Shown here piece after piece: positions 7,446 to 12,191 of a stretch of 12,191 nt of DNA (positions are counted from its first letter, which is position 1; every line of letters starts with the position of its first letter). The DNA comes from Pseudomonadota bacterium. Lineage in GTDB: Bacteria; Pseudomonadota; Alphaproteobacteria; Rhizobiales; Rhizobiaceae. Below the pieces are notes generated by a model. It saw only the letters and a list, made by a program, of their open reading frames with translations. It did not search any database and had not been told where the DNA came from. The position numbers were made by a program, and so were the translations under genes. Location of the stretch: contig JAEWPB010000166.1 in assembly GCA_023399465.1 (NCBI GenBank), forward strand, positions 1 through 12,191. The letters run 5' to 3'.

Positions 7446-8195
7446 TCAGAGGGCGCTCGATTCCAGCGACGGCAACGCGGCATCGGGCACGTGCAGGCCG
7501 CATTCGCGCTTCTCGTCGTTTTCCCACCACCAGCGTCCGGCGCGCTCGGGCTCGCCCGGTTTGATGGCGCGGGTGCAGGGTTCGCAGCCGATCGAGGGAT
7601 AGCCGCGGGCATGCAGCCGATTGACCGGCACGTCGTTGGCGCCGACATAGGCGTTGATGGCGTCGATATCCCAGTCGGCGAGCGGATTGACCTTGATCAG
7701 CCTGCGTTCGGCATCGAATTCGGCGAACGGCGTGTCGGCGCGGTTGCCGGACTGGCCGCGGCGCAGGCCCGTCACCCAGACGGCGGCGCCCTCGAGGGCG
7801 CGGGCCAGCGGCTTCAGCTTGCGCACGCCGCAGCAGGCATGGCGGGCTTCGACACTGTCGTAGAAGCCGTTGGCGCCATAGCGGGCGACATAATCGTCGA
7901 TATCGGCTTTGTCAGGATGATAGCGGGTAATCTCGATGCCAAACCGGGCCTCAGTCTCGCCGATCAGTTCGACCGTTTCCGCGAACAGGCGCCCTGTTTC
8001 GAGCGTCGCGACCTCGATCGGCAGGCGGTGGGTGCCGATCTCCGCGGTGATGACCTGGTCCTCGATGCCGAGGCTGGTGGTGAACACCGCGCGGCCACCA
8101 AGGGTCGCAATCAGCGACAAGCGCTCGGCAAGGTCGAGCGCCGCAAGTGTCTCGTTCAGGCTCGCCGCGGCGCCGCCAGGATCCAACGCATTCAT
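7446..8195 (-). CDS. cysH: Adenylyl-sulfate (APS) reductase, iron-sulfur type
   Basis: CysH reduces activated sulfate to sulfite with thioredoxin in the cytoplasm. The 249-residue protein has the PP-loop-like TTSLGIEDQVI (39-49), VTGLRRGQSGNR (141-152), and the CC...CxxC set at Cys121, Cys122, Cys204 and Cys207, which binds the [4Fe-4S] cluster found in APS reductases and absent from PAPS reductases such as E. coli CysH. The catalytic Cys is Cys232 in ECGLH. APS use is established for Rhizobiaceae CysH, and the lack of any APS kinase here agrees. The ATG at 8195 has a weak GACGGGA ribosome site. It is the first gene of the cysHDN cluster. Confidence 0.95.
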   Translation of the reverse strand: MNALDPGGAAASLNETLAALDLAERLSLIATLGGRAVFTTSLGIEDQVITAEIGTHRLPIEVATLETGRLFAETVELIGETEARFGIEITRYHPDKADIDDYVARYGANGFYDSVEARHACCGVRKLKPLARALEGAAVWVTGLRRGQSGNRADTPFAEFDAERRLIKVNPLADWDIDAINAYVGANDVPVNRLHARGYPSIGCEPCTRAIKPGEPERAGRWWWENDEKRECGLHVPDAALPSLESSAL

Positions 8196-8390
8196 GAACT
8201 TATCCCGTCTTCAATTCCGTCGGAGTATCGCAGCTGGGGGGAGCGCCGGACAGCAAAACGGATTTCGATTACGGCCGCATGAAGAGCAAATATCTCTCCC
8301 TTTGCTGATGCAGGCGCAAAAGCCGCCGCGTGCGGCTGCCATGCGGTCGGGGGCTGCGGCGATGCCATCCGGGGTTGGCCGAAGCGCCTG

Positions 8391-8418
8391 AATATAAGCC
8401 CTTCCGAAAACATGACAA
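8391..8418 (-). promoter_or_regulatory. Candidate promoter of the cysHDN cluster
   Basis: On the minus strand TTGTCA (8418-8413) and TATATT (8396-8391) are separated by 16 bases, a good sigma-70-type match. Transcription would start near 8384, giving a cysH leader of about 190 nt. Confidence 0.5.
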
Positions 8419-8428
8419 AAAGAGTCAT
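8412..8428. promoter_or_regulatory. Dyad overlapping the cysH -35 element
   Basis: ATGAC (8412-8416) and GTCAT (8424-8428) form a perfect inverted repeat with a 7-base spacer. It covers the candidate cysH -35 and lies upstream of the opposing RTX promoter, so a bound protein could affect either direction. The identity of the binder is unknown. Confidence 0.4.
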
Positions 8429-8445
8429 TATTTATATTTTTATTC

Positions 8446-8474
8446 TTGACTCCAAATTTCACCTTTTATACCTG
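8446..8474 (+). promoter_or_regulatory. Candidate promoter of the HasA-like RTX gene
   Basis: TTGACT at 8446-8451 is a near-consensus -35. The -10 is ambiguous: TATACC (8467-8472, spacing 15), ATACCT (spacing 16) or TACCTG (spacing 17). A very A/T-rich block just upstream (8427-8445) could act as an UP element. Confidence 0.4.
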
Positions 8475-8518
8475 ACTAATCAATTCATGTTTTTGAACAG
8501 CACAGAGGGGCTAGACCG

Positions 8519-9556
8519 ATGACCATCAGGATCAACCTGACCAACCTTGACAGCGACGCCGTGGGTGTGAACCTCAAGGCGTATCTCGCCAACTTCGATG
8601 CCAGCTTCGTAGCCTCCGGCCGTGGCTCGTTCAGCGGCGCCGATGGCATGTCCGGCGAAGAGTATCTCTCCAAGGACGCGGCCGGCTGGGGTCTCGTCTA
8701 TGAAGCCGGTAACAGCCCTTGGGCCTACAGCATGGCGACCCACCAGGTGACCGGTTCGATCGACGCACTGCGCTTCGGCAACGGCTACACGCTCGACGCC
8801 AACACCGCCACGTTCCAGGGTGACACCGAGATCCGCTTCAGCGGCCTCAACCTGCAGGATTCGCCCACCGCCAACGCCCTCCGTTCGGATCTCACCGCGG
8901 GCAGCATCGCCGAACTCGAAGCCCTGCTGAACAGCAGCAGACTGAACATCACCGGCAGCACCGGTAATGACGTAATCAAGGGCTATTCCAAGGCCGACAC
9001 GATCTCCGGCGGCAACGGCAACGACGTCCTCAATGGCATGGCCGGCTACGACACGCTTTATGGTGGTGCGGGCAACGACACGCTTTATGGCGCCAACGGC
9101 AACGACGAACTCGGCGGCGGCGCCGGCGCTGACCTGCTTTACGGCGGCGCCGGGAACGACACGCTGTTCGGCGGTGCTGGCAATGATACGCTGTTCGGCG
9201 GCGCCGGCAACGACAAGCTTTACGGCGGCGCCGGCAACGACAAGCTCTTTGGCGGCGCGGGCGATGACCTCCTCCAAGGCGGTGCCGGCAACGACACCCT
9301 CAGCGGCGGCGGTGGCAACGACACCTTCGTGTTCGCGGCCAACAGCGGCAATGATGTCATCACCGACTTCACTGCGGGCGCCGGTGGCGTGGATGTCATT
9401 TCCTTCGATGACGCCGTGTTTGCCAATTTTGCCGCCGTTCAGGCCGCGACCTCCGATACCGCGGACGGCGCGCTGATCTCGTTCACCGGCGGTTCGGTGC
9501 TGCTCGAAGGCGTCACCAAGGCGCAGCTCGTCGCCTCCGACTTCGACTTCTTCTGA
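8519..9556 (+). CDS. Secreted RTX protein with a HasA-like heme-binding N-terminal domain
   Basis: This is a 345-residue protein without cysteine and without a Sec signal, as usual for type I secretion substrates. Residues 10-145 resemble the HasA hemophore fold: AYLANFDASF (21-30), AYSMATHQVTGSIDALRFG (69-87) and IRFSGLNL (105-112) line up with the Serratia HasA segments around Tyr75/His83 and FGGLNL. Tyr70 and His75 would be the heme ligand and its partner; His75 is the only histidine in the protein. Residues about 148-273 are some fourteen RTX nonapeptides of the form GGAGNDTLx, which bind calcium outside the cell. The C-terminus LVASDFDFF has the acidic-hydrophobic look of a type I signal. 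The ATG at 8519 follows GAGGGG by 8 bases. No ABC exporter or HasR receptor is in the window. The RTX call is firm; the HasA call is from motif comparison by eye. Confidence 0.85.
   Translation: MTIRINLTNLDSDAVGVNLKAYLANFDASFVASGRGSFSGADGMSGEEYLSKDAAGWGLVYEAGNSPWAYSMATHQVTGSIDALRFGNGYTLDANTATFQGDTEIRFSGLNLQDSPTANALRSDLTAGSIAELEALLNSSRLNITGSTGNDVIKGYSKADTISGGNGNDVLNGMAGYDTLYGGAGNDTLYGANGNDELGGGAGADLLYGGAGNDTLFGGAGNDTLFGGAGNDKLYGGAGNDKLFGGAGDDLLQGGAGNDTLSGGGGNDTFVFAANSGNDVITDFTAGAGGVDVISFDDAVFANFAAVQAATSDTADGALISFTGGSVLLEGVTKAQLVASDFDFF
8960..9337 (+). repeat. Tandem 27-bp RTX coding repeats
   Basis: About fourteen consecutive 27-base units encode the GGxGNDxLx nonapeptide. The middle units (about 9140-9260) are nearly identical at the DNA level, mostly differing in third positions and in the last residue, which suggests growth by duplication. 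This is a coding repeat, not a CRISPR array. Confidence 0.9.
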
Positions 9557-9583
9557 TCATTTCCCGAAAGGGTGCCTGCAGAG

Positions 9584-9610
9584 GGGGCGGACAGCAATGT
9601 CCGTCCCTTC
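9584..9610 (+). terminator. Stem-loop after the RTX gene, probable terminator
   Basis: GGGGCGGACA (9584-9593) pairs with TGTCCGTCCC (9598-9607), ten pairs with one G-T wobble, around a GCAA tetraloop. The tail is only TTC, so termination may be weak; it may also protect the RNA end. Confidence 0.55.
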
Positions 9611-9616
9611 ATGCAT

Positions 9617-9662
9617 TTGTATTTCTGGCAAAACTGCGGTAATGCCTTGCCAGCCAGGCTGG
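9617..9662 (+). promoter_or_regulatory. Candidate promoter and palindrome upstream of the Rrf2 gene
   Basis: TTGTAT (9617-9622) and TAATGC (9640-9645) are 17 bases apart. Right after them lies a perfect palindrome CCAGCC-A-GGCTGG (9650-9662), close to the expected transcription start, where an autoregulatory protein could bind. The hexamers are weak; the palindrome is exact. Confidence 0.35.
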
Positions 9663-9702
9663 ACGGGGACGTTCGGCCAAGTTCTCGAGTCGACGGGCCG
9701 AA

Positions 9703-10149
9703 ATGATCTCCCAGAAGGCAAAATACGCGCTCCGGGCGCTGTCTGCGTTGGCCCAGGCCGACCCTGGCGAGCCGATGCTGATTTCCGACATCGCGGCGCG
9801 GCAGAGCATTCCTAAGAAATTCCTGGAGCAGATCCTGCTCGATCTCAAGCATCAGGGCATCGTCGCCAGCCGGCGCGGCAAGCAGGGCGGCTATCTGTTG
9901 CTGCGGCCGGCCAACGCCATTACCTTTGGCGAGATCCTCCGTCTTGTCGATGGCCCGATCGCGCCGCTGCCGTGCCTGTCGATCACCGCCTATCGCAAGT
10001 GCGACGACTGCGACGGCGAGAGCAATTGCGAGATCAGGCATGTCTTCGCTCGAGTCGCCGATGCAACCCGCGACGTGCTGTTTTCGACGACCATTGCGGA
10101 TGCATTGGCGCCGAACAATGTCCGGCAGGTCGAGCTGCTGATCGCCTGA
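9703..10149 (+). CDS. Rrf2-family transcriptional regulator with four cysteines
   Basis: This is a 148-residue winged-helix regulator. MISQKAKYALRALSALA, ISDIAARQSIPKKFLEQILLDL and RGKQGGYLLLRPA (parts of residues 1-70) are typical of Rrf2 proteins such as CymR, IscR and NsrR. Cysteines at 91, 100, 103 and 109 fall in the region where IscR, NsrR and RirA hold an Fe-S cluster, though the spacing (8, 2 and 5 residues between) differs from those. A cluster or a thiol-based sensor role is plausible but unproven. It precedes sbp by 316 bases and is likely a local regulator of sulfate uptake, as CymR is for cysteine metabolism. The start ATG at 9703 gives the standard Rrf2 N-terminus; its ribosome site is weak (ACGGG). 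Confidence 0.9.
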   Translation: MISQKAKYALRALSALAQADPGEPMLISDIAARQSIPKKFLEQILLDLKHQGIVASRRGKQGGYLLLRPANAITFGEILRLVDGPIAPLPCLSITAYRKCDDCDGESNCEIRHVFARVADATRDVLFSTTIADALAPNNVRQVELLIA

Positions 10150-10255
10150 GGCGGGCCGTACCCGTACTCGCCATCGCCGCTGCCGCGCGTCACGTGGGGG
10201 TAGGCGGTCCTGCCTGCATTTTCAGTTGTTGAGTCGCTGTTTTTCCGGGGCTTTG

Positions 10256-10289
10256 TCGGCATTTTCCTGCATTTTTCGGGAAATGCCGA
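10256..10289 (+). promoter_or_regulatory. 12-bp stem-loop downstream of the Rrf2 gene
   Basis: TCGGCATTTTCC (10256-10267) pairs with GGGAAATGCCGA (10278-10289) with one G-T wobble around a 10-base loop. It lies 107 bases after the Rrf2 stop and has no T-run after it. It could end the Rrf2 transcript in a factor-dependent way or be a protein-binding dyad. Confidence 0.4.
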
Positions 10290-10405
10290 TTGCGCGGAAA
10301 TGGCTTTGTCCCCGCAGCCCTTTTCGCGTTTTGGTCGTGGATTGATACGTTTTGCCCCGTTATTCGCCGCTGCCGAAATGGAATTTGCTTTCTGATTTCA
10401 CAATG

Positions 10406-10435
10406 TTGACTAACCCTACTGACTAGGTAGAGTTA
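10406..10435 (+). promoter_or_regulatory. sbp promoter with a 25-bp operator-like dyad between -35 and -10
   Basis: TTGACT (10406-10411) and TAGAGT (10428-10433) are 16 bases apart. The stretch 10411-10435 is a dyad TAACcCTAC-N7-GTAGaGTTA, eight of nine arm positions matching, centred on 10423. The length of 25 bp and the position over the promoter are like known IscR and other Rrf2 operators, so the upstream Rrf2 protein is the natural candidate repressor. The link is inference. Confidence 0.55.
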
Positions 10436-10465
10436 ACGCAATCGAGAAACAGGGGAGTTTTCGTA

Positions 10466-11491
10466 ATGCCCACATTTCTGAACAGCCTGAGTGCAATTGC
10501 GCTTGGCGTGTCGCTCGCAATCAGCCCGGTAGCACCGGCCATGGCGCAGACCACGCTGCTCAACGTCTCCTACGACCCGACGCGAGAGCTCTACAAGGAC
10601 TTCAATGCGGCATTTATCGCCCACTGGAAGAAGGAGACCGGCGAGGACGTCACGATCCAGCAGTCGCACGGCGGTTCCGGCAAGCAGGCCCGCGCCGTCA
10701 TCGACGGCCTCGAAGCCGATGTCGTGACGCTCGCGCTGGAAAGCGACATCAACGCCATTGCCGAAAAGACCGGCAAGATCCCCGCGAACTGGCGCGGCCG
10801 CCTGCCGAACAATTCCTCGCCCTACACCTCGACGATCGTGTTCCTGGTGCGCAAGGGCAACCCCAAGGGCATCCAGAACTGGGGCGACCTGGTGAAGGAC
10901 GACGTGCAGATCGTCACCCCCAACCCGAAGACCTCGGGCGGCGCGCGCTGGAACTATCTCGCCGCCTGGGCCTGGGCGAACGAAGAGTACAAGGGTGATC
11001 AGGAAAAGGTCCGCGGCTACATCACCGAGCTCTTCAAGCGCGCTCCTGTTCTCGATACCGGTGCCCGTGGCTCGACGGTGACCTTCGCCCAGCGCCAGAT
11101 CGGCGACGTTCTGCTTGCCTGGGAAAACGAGGCTTTCCTCGCTGGTGCCGAGTTTGGTGAGGACGCATTCGATATCGTCGTACCGCCGATCTCGATCCTC
11201 GCCGAGCCGCCGGTGACCGTCGTCGACGGCAATGTCGACGCCAAGGGAACCCGCAAGGTGGCCGAGGCTTACCTCCAGTATCTTTATTCGGACGAGGGCC
11301 AAAATATCGCTGCGAAGCACTTTTATCGCCCCTCGAAGCGTGATGTAGTAAAGCCCGAACTGCTGCAGAAACTGCCCGATATTAAACTGGTTACGATCGA
11401 TGATCCGATTTTCGGCGGATGGGCAAAGGCGCAGCCTGAGCATTTCGGTGACGGCGGAATCTTCGATCAGCTCTATAAGCCGGGCAACTGA
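10466..11491 (+). CDS. sbp: Sulfate ABC transporter, periplasmic substrate-binding protein
   Basis: This protein binds sulfate (often thiosulfate too) in the periplasm and delivers it to the CysTWA permease. The 341-residue product has a signal peptide ending AMA-Q (cleavage after residue 27). The two prokaryotic sulfate-binding signatures are visible: KKETGEDVTIQQS at 55-67, with Glu in place of the usual Asp/Gln, and NPKTSGGAR at 153-161. TLALESDI and GARGSTVTF, parts of the sulfate pocket, are also present. AGGGGAG (10451-10457) is 8 bases before the ATG. cysT starts 17 bases after its stop, so it is the first gene of the operon. Whether to call it sbp or cysP cannot be settled from sequence alone. 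Confidence 0.95.
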   Translation: MPTFLNSLSAIALGVSLAISPVAPAMAQTTLLNVSYDPTRELYKDFNAAFIAHWKKETGEDVTIQQSHGGSGKQARAVIDGLEADVVTLALESDINAIAEKTGKIPANWRGRLPNNSSPYTSTIVFLVRKGNPKGIQNWGDLVKDDVQIVTPNPKTSGGARWNYLAAWAWANEEYKGDQEKVRGYITELFKRAPVLDTGARGSTVTFAQRQIGDVLLAWENEAFLAGAEFGEDAFDIVVPPISILAEPPVTVVDGNVDAKGTRKVAEAYLQYLYSDEGQNIAAKHFYRPSKRDVVKPELLQKLPDIKLVTIDDPIFGGWAKAQPEHFGDGGIFDQLYKPGN

Positions 11492-11508
11492 GGGATCGTA
11501 GGGCGCTG

Positions 11509-12191
11509 ATGAAGGACACCACTTACGCAGGCGCGAAGTGGCGAATCAGGAAGCCAAGCGTCATTCCCGGGTTCGGGCTGACTCTTGGCTTTTCTCTCGC
11601 TTACCTGTCGCTGATTATTCTCATTCCCATCTCCGGCCTGATCTGGCGCACCGCCTCGATGGGCTGGAGTGAGTTTTTCGCAATTGCCACCAACGAGCGC
11701 ACGCTGATGGCGCTCTACATCAGTTTCGGCACCGCTTTCGTTGCCGGTTTGGTCAATGTTGTTTTCGGCGTTCTCGTGGCCTGGATCCTGGTTCGCTACG
11801 ATTTCCCCGGTCGCCGGTTGATTGATTCGATTGTCGATTTGCCCTTTGCCCTGCCGACGGCGGTCGCCGGTATCGCGCTCGCCGCGCTCTATGCTCCGAA
11901 CGGCTGGGTCGGCAGCCTGGTCGCGCCGCTCGGCCTCAAGATCGCCTTCACCCCGCTCGGTATCGTCGTCGCGCTGATCTTCATCGGCCTGCCTTTCGTG
12001 GTGCGCACGGTGCAGCCGGTGATGGAGGAGATCGACCGCGAAGTTGAAGAGGCGGCGGCGACGCTCGGCGCCAACCGCTTCCAGACGATCCGCCGGGTGC
12101 TGCTGCCCGGGCTGACGCCCGCGATCCTCACCGGTTTCGCGCTGGCCTTCGCCCGCGGGGTAGGGGAATACGGCTCGGTGATCTTCATCGC
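11509..12191 (+). CDS. cysT: Sulfate ABC transporter permease subunit CysT (3' end outside window)
   Basis: The frame is open from ATG 11509 to the window end, giving 227 residues of an expected 280 or so. The N-terminus MKDTTYAGAKWRIRKPSVIPGFG leads into a first membrane helix at about 24-44, followed by helices near 66-95 and 108-128 and more. The ABC permease EAA loop is at 181-203 (EAAATLGANRFQTIRRVLLPG, shown without its last residues), the contact site for the ATPase CysA. DLPFALPTAVAGIALAALY is typical of CysT/CysU. Its start lies 17 bases after sbp with an AGGG-type ribosome site. cysW and cysA are expected beyond the edge. Confidence 0.94.
   Translation, partial: MKDTTYAGAKWRIRKPSVIPGFGLTLGFSLAYLSLIILIPISGLIWRTASMGWSEFFAIATNERTLMALYISFGTAFVAGLVNVVFGVLVAWILVRYDFPGRRLIDSIVDLPFALPTAVAGIALAALYAPNGWVGSLVAPLGLKIAFTPLGIVVALIFIGLPFVVRTVQPVMEEIDREVEEAAATLGANRFQTIRRVLLPGLTPAILTGFALAFARGVGEYGSVIFI

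Larger units (their letters stand above)
8196..8518. other. 323-bp divergent control region between cysH and the HasA-like RTX gene
   Basis: No gene is seen. The half nearest cysH (8196-8390) is GC-rich and contains a perfect hairpin AGCCGC-CGCGT-GCGGCT (8321-8337), which would lie in the cysH 5' leader. The stretch 8391-8490 is strikingly AT-rich against its surroundings and carries back-to-back promoter candidates and a dyad, listed separately. Confidence 0.6.
10150..10465. other. 316-bp intergenic region between the Rrf2 gene and sbp
   Basis: No gene is seen. It holds a 12-bp stem-loop (10256-10289), a direct repeat of CCTGCATTTT (10213-10222 and 10266-10275) and the sbp promoter with its dyad (10406-10435). 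Confidence 0.6.

Noticed and set aside
6070..7602. Plus-strand 510-codon open frame opposite cysN and cysD
   Set aside because: It is an antisense shadow of two unmistakable conserved genes in a GC-rich genome and has no recognisable domain.
7251..8282. Plus-strand 343-codon open frame opposite cysH
   Set aside because: Antisense shadow with Arg/Ala/Gly-rich composition; cysH on the other strand is clear.
8480..9277. Minus-strand 265-codon Val/Ala-rich repeat protein
   Set aside because: Its repeats are just the complement of the RTX nonapeptide codons, and it has no independent support.
8960..9337. Possible CRISPR or satellite array
   Set aside because: The 27-base units are contiguous with no spacers and keep one reading frame encoding RTX repeats.
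10433..11443. Minus-strand 336-codon open frame opposite sbp
   Set aside because: Antisense shadow; sbp has a signal peptide and both sulfate-binding signatures.

Overview
The window looks like a chromosomal segment of an alphaproteobacterium, most likely Rhizobiaceae or a near relative. The GC content is high with GC-rich third positions, the sulfate genes are of the APS-reductase type seen in rhizobia, and the Rrf2, BASS-transporter and BTAD proteins have a rhizobial look. No rRNA, tRNA, CRISPR array, insertion sequence or phage gene was seen.

Layout. (1) 1-315 is the C-terminal end of a class III adenylate/guanylate cyclase, cut by the window edge. (2) 316-754 is a long intergenic stretch with several strong hairpins, leading into a PanS-like BASS-family transporter (755-1717) that ends in a clear intrinsic terminator. 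(3) 1900-1977 encodes a 25-residue single-span membrane peptide. (4) A secreted DUF1194/VWA protein (minus, 2010-2741) and a large SARP/BTAD regulator with TolB-like and TPR regions (plus, TTG start, 2854-4797) are divergent. (5) After a shared terminator comes a minus-strand sulfate-assimilation cluster transcribed cysH, cysD, cysN (8195 down to 4875). (6) A shared AT-rich divergent promoter region separates cysH from a plus-strand RTX protein (8519-9556) whose N-terminal part resembles the HasA hemophore. (7) An Rrf2-family regulator with four cysteines (9703-10149) is followed by sbp (10466-11491) and the start of cysT (11509 to the window end), the first genes of a sulfate ABC importer operon.

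How it works together. Sbp and CysT (with later permease and ATPase genes presumably beyond the window) import sulfate. CysD and CysN activate it to APS, and the [4Fe-4S] enzyme CysH reduces APS directly to sulfite. CysN is not fused to an APS kinase and no cysC is present, which fits the direct APS route known in Rhizobiaceae. The Rrf2 regulator next to sbp, together with a 25-bp dyad sitting between the -35 and -10 of the sbp promoter, suggests local control of sulfate uptake. The most unusual gene is the HasA-like/RTX protein: it keeps the Tyr and His expected at a HasA heme site, that His is the only one in the protein, it has no cysteine, and it lies between the two sulfur/Fe-S gene blocks with no secretion genes in view.
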